Shown here piece by piece: positions 45,678 through 55,458 of a stretch of 64,000 bases of DNA. The notes under the pieces were generated by a model. The model did not search any database and was not told where the DNA came from. It was given only the letters and a program-made list of their open reading frames with translations. Source of the DNA: Neofusicoccum parvum. Taxonomy: Eukaryota; Ascomycota; Dothideomycetes; Botryosphaeriales; Botryosphaeriaceae. The translations under genes were made by a program, and so were the position numbers. The number at the start of each line of letters is the position of its first letter. Positions within the stretch are counted from its first letter, which is position 1. The stretch is taken from the NCBI GenBank assembly GCA_020912385.1, contig CP087223.1, positions 248,001 to 312,000 on the forward strand, read 5' to 3'.

Positions 45678-46039
45678 TCACCAGTTGGTGATGAACGTCG
45701 GGACATCCTCACAATCTGGCTGCTCCGCCCTTGCATTGACGATAGCTCCCGCAGGGGCGGCAGCCGCCACCTCGCAGCGTTTGACACGCTTAAGCTTTAC
45801 GCTATTAGCGATAGGTTTCAAACGTCCAGACAGGATTTACCTGAACAACTTCACCGTCCGCCATGTGCGCCAGATCGTCGAGGGATCGGACGGTCTTCTC
45901 ACTCGCCGCCACCGTGTCCTGGACCCAACGTTAGACGCTGCCGTGGGTTCTCACCTGTACAACCCAGTGCAATACTTGCTTTGACGGGGGCCGCAAGGAC
46001 GATTGGGATCAGGCTGACGAGAGCGAGAACGGGGCGCAT
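45678..46039 (-). CDS. Small secreted protein, exon structure uncertain
   Basis: From the ATG at 46039 the minus strand reads MRPVLALVSLIPIVLAAPVK, a signal peptide, then SIALGCT before a good donor (ACAG/GTGAGA). A likely second exon reads DTVAASEKTVRSLDDLAHMA and ends before GTAAAT. A third reads VKRCEVAAAAPAGAIVNARA and EDVPTFITNW, then a TGA at 45680-45678. The exon 1 to exon 2 join is out of phase with every acceptor I tested, so an exon is mis-drawn or the gene has an indel. Family unknown. Confidence 0.45.
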
Positions 46040-47118
46040 TGTGGTCTGTGATTTTCGGAGTTGCTGATGTAGAGGGATGTCGATGGATTTGCTGGATGTC
46101 TCTTTGAGCGCCACGGACGAAGGCGCTCTTATATGTACGATCCGTGCCCCTGACATCCCCCCGCATCGCGAGAGCTTTTCTCTTTGTCGGTACTTTTTTT
46201 TTGGTGGGGGGCACAATGAGCCATTATCACGGCATACTCTTCGAGAACCACCGATCCCGAGGCCAGAGTACGCCGTGACGAAGCCAGAGCGAAGGTTATC
46301 AGAAAGCACTCATGTGCCCGAAAGCAAGTCTCCATGACACCGGTGAATAATGCAAAGCCCACCAATTCACATGCAGCCAAGCCAATCTTCTTACCGAGCT
46401 GCAGACGGGGCACTGGCTATGCTGGCTAAACCTGCACCGATATCCGGCGGGACGAGCAGACGCTGGCGGCTGCAGGCGTGGTGATGTGGAGTCAGTGGAG
46501 CGGGTCCTGCTGAGGTGTCCGTTGCTGGAGCAAGCAAGCACGCCACCAACTCGAGCGGAAGACAGGGAGCAAGCAAAATAAGTTCGCGGCGTTACTTAGT
46601 GGCCGAATTCCGCATGAGGTGAAAGTGTAGAGGACGGTAGCCTGGAGCTGGTGATCGGGAGACCCGGCAGTAGAGGCGGCAGCAACGGAGACCGGACAAG
46701 ACCGATTAGCCCCCTTCCCTTCCGTTTATTCCTTCCCACGCTCTCGATGGTTTTCCTTTTGCTTCCTCGATAGCTCCTTCTATCATGTGGATCTGATTCA
46801 ACTTGACTTGAGCCCGACAACGGCGTTGCGTTTCTCGTCGCGATAGAGTCAAGGTTCCTGCCAGGCAAGCGTCTTTAAGCAAGGATAAGAGCTTTCCTGG
46901 CACGGCTTGTCACTTACCTAGAAGGTACGACTCGCCACAGTCTTTGCTCCCAAACCATGATTCATCAACATGCGTATGCCCTTGACCGGTCGACGTGCAT
47001 AAAGTCACACCCTACAACTTCATGAACTGGATTGCGTCGAGCTATCATCAATTTCAAGAGTGGAATTCTCTCCACGCACTTATTTTTTTTTCCCCCTTTT
47101 ATTCAGATCATTTGCCAG
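46040..47118. other. Intergenic between two divergent genes
   Basis: It should contain the promoters of the small secreted gene (leftwards) and the UstYa-like gene (rightwards). A minus-strand frame at 46596-46868 looks like chance. There is a run of nine T at about 46196 and another near 47085. Confidence 0.4.
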
Positions 47119-48086
47119 ATGGATTTTGCCGACAAGTCCTTGTCAGAACCCCTCCTCGACGAGGGCGACACGGAGACAGAGGAAAATCTTCGTCGCCGTG
47201 GACGGACCCGCCTCTGGGGGAACAAAGTCTGTTGGGTTCTCGCTGCGTGCTCTTGGCTCCTGATTGCCATCGGGACCGCGGAGATCTATGCCCACTTTCG
47301 CGTCAACAGAGCCAAGCGTCTATGCGGTCAGCTTCTGTACTGTAAGCCCGCCACCGAGTGTGCTTAGACTTCAGCCGGAGCTGATGAGCCTGCAGCACCT
47401 GCTCAAGACTCTATCGAGTATCGACTCGACACGTTCACGCAGGGCTTCGGGGACGGTGTGACCGAGTACCACGGTCCCCCGTCCGAGGAAATGGACAGGC
47501 GCTGGGCGGAGCTTTGGCACTGTGAGTCCTGGAAATTGCATCCGGCTCGCACGACTGATCGAATCCACCTCCAGTCAGTGTCGGGGAAGCCATCACGAAG
47601 GACGAAGCCAGCCATCTCGCCAACGAGACCTCTCGTCTGGGTCCGAAGCATCCTGAGCTGTACTGGATCAAGCTTGACGTCTTTCATCAGCTGCATTGCC
47701 TCGTGAGAGACCTTCATCGGCACCGTGCAGTGATTGCGGCACAGGCTAACCATCTATGCCTCCAGAATTCCTTGCGCATGTCAGTGTGGCCCGAGTACTA
47801 TGCGGACGAATACTACACCGCCATTCTGAAGAGAGACCATCTGGCACACTGCATCGATTCTCTCAGGCAGTCTATCATGTGCCATTCGGACATCACGCCC
47901 TTGATTCTGCAATGGGACGAGGATCTCCAGCAGAGTCGGCATCGCGCAAACGTACCGCATACCTGCCGCGACTTTGACAAGATTCGGGACTGGGCACTTG
48001 GGCGTTCGATCGCGCAGATGAAATACGAGGGAAATTGGATGGATCCAGATTTGCAAGTTGATGGCTTGAAGGTTCAGGAAGTGTAG
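47119..48086 (+). CDS. UstYa-like (DUF3328) membrane oxidase-type protein
   Basis: The model joins 47119-47341, 47396-47521, 47575-47702 and 47766-48086, giving 265 residues with introns of 53-63 bp. A short cytoplasmic Arg-rich N-terminus is followed by one membrane helix (VCWVLAACSWLLIAIG) near 35-55. The luminal domain ends LYWIKLDVFHQLHCLNSLR. The first H-x-x-H-C motif (HQLHC) spans the end of exon 3. The second region reads DHLAHCIDSLRQSIMCHSD, with H-x-x-H-C as HLAHC. Known family members (UstYa/Yb) act in oxidation and cyclisation steps of fungal ribosomal peptides and other metabolites. No precursor peptide gene is obvious nearby. The gene converges with the copper amine oxidase. Confidence 0.93.
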
Positions 48087-48109
48087 TCTTTGTCGCGAGG
48101 TTTCGGCAC

Positions 48110-48772
48110 GTAGCGAATCAGTTCATCGCATGCTGGTCCGTCCGTAGCTGGCGCGGGAGGATCGTGCACGGGGCACCTCCCCTACCCTCCTCTCCACACC
48201 GTGCCAAGAATCCTACCACTCCGCAAGAGCATCTACTTTGCCACACGATATGTTTCGTCAGGGGGAATTCCAGAGTCGATGGCAGTCGGAGCCGGATAAG
48301 TGGAACCTTGGACCTGAGGTTTTATGCTTTCGTCTTCGTACATGTAAAAGTCAACGCCGACCGAGGCTGGATGTATCACTAATCCAGGGGAGCAAGCATG
48401 GCGAATTCAGGCCGCGCAACTCATTTCCATCGGTTGACTTTTGGAATCGGGCCGTCAAAAGTTCAAGCATCCGAAGATACACAATGCAAGCCTGTTTGTC
48501 CCCCCCTCAAGTCACTCGCTGCACGCCTCGTCCAAAGCAAGACCGATTGTTGAACGGCGAGGAATCGAGGCTCACTGCTGCTTCGTAGGCCGAAAACGAC
48601 GAATGGGTGAGCTGGTTGCCTCTGTGGCAAAGTAGACGATCTTGCAAAGTAGTAAGATTCTTGGCATGGTGTGGAGAGAGGGGGGGGGGGGGGGGCACGG
48701 GAGGTGCCCCATACACGATCCTCTCGCGCGCTAACTATAGATGGACCAGCATGCAACGAAGTGACTCGCTAC
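48110..48772. mobile_element. Foldback-type repeat element with long inverted ends (663 bp)
   Basis: The left end (48110 to about 48245) and the right end (about 48630 to 48772, reversed) are inverted copies of about 135 bp. Both share GTAGCGA, GCATGCTGGTCC, GATCGTG, GGGGCACCTCCC, CACACC, TGCCAAGAATC and CTACTTTGCCACA in order. The right arm contains a run of 16 G (48680-48695) where the left arm has CCCTACCCTCC on the other strand. The interior has no transposase. I could not define a clear target duplication. It sits between the 3' ends of two convergent genes. Confidence 0.8.
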
Positions 48773-48881
48773 AGCCTGATTATCGAGAGGCCGTGGTGTT
48801 TATTTCAACAAGGACTGAGCTAGCGTACTGCCCAACAGCATGACTGAGGTGGTTGAGCTTGTTTCCGTCGCCACACCGCGA

Positions 48882-51384
48882 CTAGGCTGGCCCCTGGTAC
48901 CCCCAAAGGTCAGAAAGAACGGCATCACCGCTGCAGCAGGTTCGATCGTTGTCACCGCTCCCCCTGACGCTCTGCCCAAACATCTCAACGTGCGTGACGT
49001 TCCCACCCGTGTAGTCAACCCTGACCTGGTCGGCCGACCTGCGGCTCTGGTCCAGGGAGAAGAAGTTCACCGGCACGAGCCGCGCACCGGCGTGGGCGGC
49101 GGTGGTGAGGGTGTTGGGCAGGTCGCCCGTGTGAGGCAGATGGAACATGGCCAGGTTGAACCACACCACGAGGTCCGTCTGCTCGAGGTTCTCGCCGTCG
49201 AAGAACAGGTCGAAGTCGACGGGGGGGTCGTGCAGGTCGTGCGCGTTGAACGGGTAGGCCGAGCGCGGCTCGGTGTCGTGATGGGCCGTGATGTGCACGT
49301 CGTGCGAGCTCCACCCGGCCGTGCGGCCCAGAGACGTGCTGTTGACGGCCGTCAGCCGCGCCCGCGTGGCCGCCGCCGGGTGAGCCGGCACGAGCTGGTA
49401 GCCGCGGTGCTCGCCGAACCGGTTGGCGGCGTCCTTGTTCACGAGCACGAGCTGCTTCTGCCCGCCGGCGTCGTCCCAGTTCAGGCGGCCGTGGTCCTCG
49501 TTCGCGATGAGGGTCCGCTCGAGCCGCATCGTGCTGCGCGGCTTCCCGTTGGACCAGGGATAGACCTGTGTGGTGGGAGTGTTGCGTATCACCTGTGCCG
49601 TGTTCGGCGTCCCCAGGATGTCAAAGTCGGCTTTGAAGTTCAGCAGGTGCTCATGCATGGACCCGGAAAGGTGGTCGTGGATGTGGAAGCCGTAGTCCTG
49701 GCTGTGCGCGTAGTGCGCCGCTATGATGTAGCCCGAAGCCTGAGCCTCGACCCCGATGGTGCCGTCGACGAAAAACTTGTAGCTGATGATGTAATCGTAG
49801 TCCGCTATCGTGCTTACGGTGCGGATGGTGAAGTACACGTTGCTGGTTACGGAGACGTATTCAAAGGTCGTGTGGCGCTGAATGGGCGAGTCGGACATGA
49901 ACTCGAAGAGGCAGATGGTGTTCCGACGAAGGTTCGTTCCGGCGCCAGAGTGGCTGCGAGTGTCGAGGAAGGTGGCGTACGGAGGGCAGTCGTAGCCCGG
50001 AACAAGCCGAAATGCATATCGCCCGATGCCGACGTGTGAGTCGTGCGAGACGTGTCCGGACTCGTAAGGGCCGCTGCCTGCTTCGAAGTCAACAGCGTGG
50101 CAGGCGGAGCAGCTCCGTGCAGAACACACCTGCATAGTGCACAAGAATCTCCTGCAGTCCAAGCTCGTACAGCACTTTCTCCCCCCCGTAGCGAATGTCG
50201 TGCAACGAAAGACCTGTGTCGTGCGAGAAGCCAAGGTAGAAGCTGAAACCCATCCACTCGATGTAATCTTCCGCGTAGTCGATGGAGAACCTCGCGGTTC
50301 CGTCCGGATGCGTCATTGCCGGGGGCGGCAGGCCGCCCATCGGGAAGCGTGGTCCTTGCCGGTCTGTACGTGCCCAGTCGCCCTCGACATTCCGGCCCAG
50401 TCTCTGAAAGTCGGCGCGTCGAGAGGCGGCGCGGAAGTCCTCGGTTGTGGGATAGAAGATGTTGTTGTAGAACCACCCAAGCACCTGCCACTTGCTGGGA
50501 TCCCGGCCCGTGACGTCGGACTTGAGGTACAGTCCTTGGGGCAGCAGGGTCTGCGTGTCGAACTTGTCGGTTGGCTTCCTCTTGATCTCATCCCAGCGGA
50601 CGATGCGTCCCTCGGTGTCGCCCTGGTACGGCGTGGTGAGCCCTACAAATGCCAGCGTGTCGTTGTCGAACCCTGCGACAACACCGCCGCAGAGGGCTGT
50701 CGTGATGTCCGCCACGGCGGCGCCGACCTTGAAGAGAAAGTCGTGTTCGAGGGCACCGTGTGCATCTGGATCCAGCCAGCGCACACGTCCGTCCGTTTTA
50801 CGCGTCAGTGGATACTGCAGCGGCTGCACCGTGGTGAGGCGGCTGGTTGGCAGAGGTCCGACCAGGAGCTCCTGCCAGGACGCGTCGGCCGTGGCTCGAA
50901 GAGTGGTCACCACACGCGCGTATCTCGCAGGAATCAGGTCGCTGGAGTTGCTGTCTGTGTACGGCAGCACGTCCGTCTTGTTGGGCGTGTTGAGCTCAAT
51001 GAACAGACTAACACATTATCAAATGACTTGTCAGTTGTGTTCTGCGCACGCGGCCGGCTTCACACACATCGTGTTGCTCCAAGGCCCAGCAACTTCGGGA
51101 TCGGTCAAGTTGAGATCTTTTCGAGCTAGAAGCCACCGCGCTACGTCCTTGACCTCATCCCCGTCGAGATCCTGCCACACATTCTTTCTTGGAGCGCGTA
51201 TTTCCTTCGGAAGAGGTTTCGCGTGGGTGCTCAGCGATCGTGACATGAGACTCTGGTATAATCTGTCCGTGTTGCCGGCCCACCTCTGTCCCGGGGAAGA
51301 ATTTTGAATCATACCAACAGTGAAGATAAATCCAAAGAGAATCGCGATGCTTGCGCGGCCCAAGATGGCAGAGCTTTGTCCCAT
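48882..51384 (-). CDS. Copper amine oxidase
   Basis: The model joins 51384-51068, 51007-50130 and 50077-48882 on the minus strand, giving 796 residues with introns of 60 and 52 bp. The N-terminus has one hydrophobic segment (SIAILFGFIFTVGM) that could be a signal anchor. Copper ligands are seen as the HEH in GSMHEHLLNFKADFD near 539 and the third His in FHLPHTGDLPNT near 715. The cofactor site, where a Tyr becomes topaquinone, reads STIADYDYIISYKF near 490, so the usual Asn before the Tyr is Asp. Other landmarks are LSLHDIRYGGEKVLYELGL and LVPGYDCPPYATFLDT. The enzyme class converts primary amines to aldehydes with hydrogen peroxide and ammonia. All core motifs except the Asn are present. Confidence 0.93.
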
Positions 51385-52211
51385 GGTTGCAGATGCACGT
51401 CGTCGGATTTCAGTAGCAGTGGCTGCCCAAGACGTCCCTCGAGAGCTCTAATAAATCCACCATGGAAATGAATCCGAAAGGCTGCACCGTGCACATTCGG
51501 ATAGCCAGCTGAATTGCATTTAAGCTAGTAATTAAACTCAAGTTATAGCTTTCAGTTGTTCAGCATGCGAATGAAAGCTAAGCTGCTCCTGGAATCTAGC
51601 GTCAAAGGGGTGGGGAAACGTTAAAGGTAGTTCTACAACAGAGTTTACGGTTTTTTTTGTGTCGTTGCTACCACGTCGCCGGAGCCACATCAGCAAGCGA
51701 GCGGTACGTGGTTCCATCCCTGTTTCCAACTCCAGCAAACACTGGCGACGCGCCGATCCGTTCAGGTCGGATTTGGGGGCACGCAGCCGCTCTCTTAGAC
51801 CACCTCCCGCGGAGATGCTGGAAGTGGTTCGCCAAAGGCTGTCCTTTCCGCCGAGCTTTGCTGCATCGTTGATCTGAAGATTGCACTCCAACAACCACTG
51901 CTTAGGAGAGGCGAACAAGGTCTCCAAGCTTCCAGGCGTCGACAGATGCTCGCCGTCGGGCAGAAGGGTGAACTATTCATGGGACTAGGCCAAAACACCT
52001 GAGTCTGCAAGGTTAGATTTAGCGTCCGCATGAAAGTTTCTAGGTATGTCAACTTGTCCGACGCCGGATGGGCAACCGGATCAGGTCTATGCACCACGCG
52101 TCCGTGGGCCACGTTGGCACATGCACAACGTCACGTCGCACCCTTGGCGCGCCGCATGTGCTCCGCTTCGACGCAAAGCACGTGCAATCCACCCGTTTCG
52201 TTGCCCACCGA
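51385..52211. other. Intergenic with one unassigned frame
   Basis: A minus-strand frame of 129 codons (51538-51927) has no motif I recognise, and plus-strand frames overlap it. The first 150 bp left of 51538 should include the amine oxidase promoter. Confidence 0.35.
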
Positions 52212-52345
52212 CAGGGCTTCCAGCAAGCAGGTAAGCAAGCTAGCAAGAGTTCTCAGAAAGCTCTTGCTAGGCTTAGGTCTGCACGAGCAAGCGCTTGTTA
52301 GGCCAAGGTCTAAATAGCAAGTATAGTAAGTCTTGCAAGCGCTTA
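52212..52345. mobile_element. Incomplete hAT-type MITE
   Basis: It starts CAGGGCTTCCAGCAAGCAGG, a variant of the MITE end at 56577, and has the same CAAGCGCTTG / GCTTGCTAGG interior. The matching inverted right end is missing, so it is truncated or badly diverged. Confidence 0.6.
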
Positions 52346-52396
52346 CTCCTAGCTAATCACCTGCATAAGCAACCTCCAAGACAAACTTTACGTTGA

Positions 52397-53008
52397 TACT
52401 TATACAACGACTATCCTACATGTTTCTTCTCCATCTCCGATATTGCAGCGGCCAAGATCGGCGATACGTCGCTGCTGCCCGCCGGCCTGGCGACGCGATC
52501 GGGAATGGTCGACTTCGCACTCGTTCTCGACGCGAGCGTGGACGAGCATCTCCACGACCGCGTTGTCGCCAAGCTGAGGCGTGAGGACGAGTCCTCCATC
52601 AACCACACCTGGGCGGACGACGTGCGCTTCTCGCCCATCGCCGTCGGCATCGAGACCAAGCGTGGTGCCGTCGAGGAAGATGCGGCCAACCTCCAGCTCG
52701 CGGTGTGGGTCTCGGCGCACTTTCGCAAGCTGCGGCAGATCTGCCGCAACGATTCCCACATGCCCTCCTTGCCGCTGGTCGTCGTGCAGGGCCACCGGTG
52801 GAAGTTCATGTTTGCTGAATCCTCCCGGGACGAAAGGGTTCGTATCTACCGGCACCTGGATCTTGGAGCTACCGATTCCGTCCTTGGGATTTACCAGCTT
52901 GTTGAATCTCTGAGGAGGCTGGCCGGGTGGGCGCAGGACATCTACAGGCCCTGGTTCGAGCAGATGGTCTTGGCCGAAGGGCGAATTGGGCATGGGGAGT
53001 TGGAGTAG
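52397..53008 (+). pseudogene. PD-(D/E)XK nuclease-like fungal protein, C-terminal part
   Basis: The open frame reads TRSGMVDFALVLDASVDEH, then SINHTWADDVRFSPIAVGIE with the E-x-K (IETKRG). It continues LQLAVWVSAHFRKLRQICRN, LPLVVVQGHRWKFMF and IYQLVESLRRLAGWA. This order matches the large fungal group of proteins with a PD-(D/E)XK-like fold whose role is unknown. Family proteins have a longer N-terminal region (with a W-N-x-x-V-H type motif) that is absent here; a TGA at 52394-52396 and a truncated MITE lie directly upstream. The core acidic and Lys residues remain, so the fold may be intact, but the gene seems 5' truncated. Confidence 0.65.
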
Positions 53009-53190
53009 CCGTCCATACGTAAAGGTCTGATTCCTACTGCCTCCTTGACTTCAGGTACTCTACAATGAAAGTAAGATGGCATGTGGAGTTGAAGCAGCCG
53101 TCCAGACGTAAAGGCCTCATCAGTCCGGTAAATGTGTCTGGATGAATGTTTCTACTACCTCCTTGACATCAGGTACTCCACAATGGAAGG
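52990..53190 (+). repeat. Imperfect tandem pair related to the 60.6/63.0-kb MITE
   Basis: Two similar units lie at about 52995-53065 and 53085-53185. Both contain AGCCGTCC-x-x-ACGTAAAGG and CTCCTTGAC-x-TCAGGTACTC. The second has GGAGTTGAAGCAGCCGTC and GTCTGGATGAATG, similar to the interior of the palindromic MITE at 63047. Confidence 0.5.
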
Positions 53191-53699
53191 AGCGCTCGAG
53201 TCAGCGTTAGAGCACTTGTCGCAGCGCTACCTTGGGGACATTGAGAGAATGTTTGCCTGGGATGCTGCGGAGCGCCCGGGCGCCGTAGAGCTGCCAAGTT
53301 CCATGCCGATTGCATGCCGCCGGCGAAAAGGCCGAAGAGAGTAAGCCAACTGGCGAGACTTCTCGGTCCGGCAGCCGTTCCCCGACCATCGGATTTCTGG
53401 GCGTGAACCGGTTGTTCAATCATACCTGAGTCTTATTCTCTCCGTGACATCTTCCCCAGCAGCCTCCTTCTCAGCGCTGAAAGGCATGCATATACACGCA
53501 CCATGTGAAATGGCGGGCGAAACAGACATGCAGGGTAGGCAAATTGGTTATCGAGGCACATGGACGGAAAAATGAGCTGCTTCAAGAGCGTCTGGGTCCT
53601 GCTGGGCGTTATGACGCAGCGGCGTGTTAATGCTGGAAGGCACGGCAAAACACAAGTCAACAACTTACGCTTGCCTGCGGAGGAGCTTCCCGCTCGAGG

Positions 53700-54270
53700 C
53701 GGAGAGGGTAAAAGGGCGAGTTCGTCATGAGGGCCGACCCTCGGATGAGATCTGGGTGACGGAAACGAAACCAGCAAGCAAACATCCGACATTTTTTCCG
53801 CCAACGTGTTCATCGCATATTCTTTCGTGCTCGGCCGGAGGAGCCCCCGGCCAGCACTTTCACACATGACATCAAACGCCGCGCTTTGCGTCGTGGCGTT
53901 CGCAACGTGGAGCACGATGAAGGTGGCCTGTGAAAGTGACCGCAATGCACACAACATCTCAGCCGAAGTCTCAGTTTTGGGGGACATGATTGTGGTTCCG
54001 ACGGGGCCAACGACCCGAGGCGGCTGTGTTAGCTGCAGGCGGAGAGAGAATGTCTGAACCAGAGGCGCACTGCCGCGTGCGGGTCACGAAGGCGTTGATG
54101 ATTTCTGGTCCGGATCTTGTTTCTCCAAGCTATGCATATGCTCGGGATGCACAAAAACCCAAAGAACAGCTTTTCTGTTGCTGTGGCCCTTCAGCCAAAC
54201 AGAGACACGCATGTGCAGAGCAGTTCTGTTTTGTGAGGCATCAAACCCAATGTCTGCGGTGATGCGACAT
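53700..54270 (-). pseudogene. Unnamed fungal family, copy 5, decayed
   Basis: Minus-strand pieces in order are RTALHMRVSVWLKG with VLWVFVHPEHMHSL (about 54130-54230), then VVGPVGTTIMSPKTETSAEM and LCALRSLSQATFIVLHV (about 53880-54020), then FDVMCESAGRGLL and STKEYAMNTLAEK (about 53790-53875). A stop lies between the first two blocks. The coiled-coil exon is not recognisable. Tract copy C starts about 215 bp upstream and points away. Confidence 0.65.
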
Positions 54271-54484
54271 GACGGTCGGGATGGTCGCAGCCAAGGAGCT
54301 GGTCATCGCCATCCGCATCGGAACCCCACTGTAGCATCGCAGGCGCATTGTCGGCCAAAAGACAGGCGTCGGCAGGAGGCAGAACTAGGCGGGAAGGAAT
54401 TCAGGCGCAAGCCTATGAGCCACAACAAGTCAGCCATGCGCGTATGAGAAGGAAAGAGAGACGGAGACCCTCAACACGCAGCAG

Positions 54485-54830
54485 GGCAGCGAATCCCACC
54501 CACCCAGGCTTTGCGAACATTGAGGTTCCGAGCAGCATTGGCTCGGCGTCAGCCGACTCAAAGAAGGCAGCCGTTGACGGCCCCGGCAGACGGCGCTCGC
54601 GCGCCCTCTGCTCCCGATGTCCAGGCGCTTCCCTAGGAAGAGGACGCGCTGACTCAAGGAAGGCAGCCAATCAAGGCCCCGACAGACCCCCCGGATGCCG
54701 AGGTGCGCAAGGCATGGCCTGCTCCCGATGTCCTGCTTGACGCCATGGTTTGCCGCGACCTACCCCTCCACCCTCCGGGCTTTGCTGGGAGCGAGCAGCC
54801 CTGGCTCGCGATGATTGGCGGCATTACCTT
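54485..54830 (+). repeat. Two-box divergent tract, copy C
   Basis: Box 1 (about 54489-54545) has AATCCCACCCACCCAGGCTT, TTGAGGTTCCGAGCAGC and TTGGCTC. Box 2 (about 54763-54812) has CCACCCTCCGGGCTTTGCTG and CGAGCAGCCCTGGCTCGC. Between the boxes, CCCGACAGACCCCCCGG and GCAAGGCATGGCCTGCT correspond to the spacer of copies A and B. Confidence 0.75.
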
Positions 54831-54949
54831 GCAGGCAGCGGCGGTAGGCAGGGCGATGGTGACGATGGTTGCGGTGATGATAACGGTGGTGGTGTTGCCG
54901 ACGGCGGGAAGTAACGGAGCTGCGCCGACACGGTGAGGTGATGAAGCAG

Positions 54950-55355
54950 CCCCCGCATTGGGAGCCGGACCGGGTCTGCCTTGGAACACAGGCCATCCCG
55001 GTACCTGTCGACGCGCGTGGACTCTGCGGCTGTTAGATCCCAGGAGCGGGCCAGCCCGGCCGCCTCCGGCACCGGGACGGTCCGTAAGGGCTGCTCGTCC
55101 GGCTTCTGTCCCTGGCTCGGCCACTGCAGAGCTGTCTGTTGCTCGCGGGCGCAGGCTTGTCGTCTTTGCAGATGGTGCTTGATCCCCAGGGGCGGGCCAT
55201 GCTCCGTGCACCTGGCTCCTCCGGGAGCTGGGGGTCCGTAAGGGCTGGTTTGCGGCTTCTGTTCCTGACTCGGCAGCCCCGAGACTGCGTTGTGCGGAGC
55301 CAAGGCTGCTCGAGCAATCAACTTGCTGAAAGCCTGGGAGGGCGGGTATATCTGT
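54950..55355 (-). repeat. Two-box divergent tract, copy D (inverted)
   Basis: On the minus strand it begins CCCGCCCTCCCAGGCTTTCA and continues CTCGAGCAGCCTTGGCTCCG at about 55300-55350. The spacer follows, with CCCTTACGGACCCCC and AGGTGCACGGAGCATGGCCC. The second box is only weakly recognisable near 55050. It lies just upstream of the family gene at 55459 and faces copy C, forming an inverted arrangement. Confidence 0.7.
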
Positions 55356-55458
55356 GCGCCCCGCGCACCCATGGATCAACGTTTTCCTTGTTCCTGTTTG
55401 TCGTCTTTACCAGGCGCATTTGTTAACCAGCACTTGCAGCTTCAGCGTGGTCCGGCCC

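Noticed and set aside
48840..50039. 399-codon plus-strand frame across the amine oxidase
   Set aside because: It is antisense to exon 3 of the copper amine oxidase, which carries all cofactor and copper motifs. The plus frame has none.
50137..51129. 330-codon plus-strand frame
   Set aside because: Antisense to amine oxidase exon 2; no domain and no start context.
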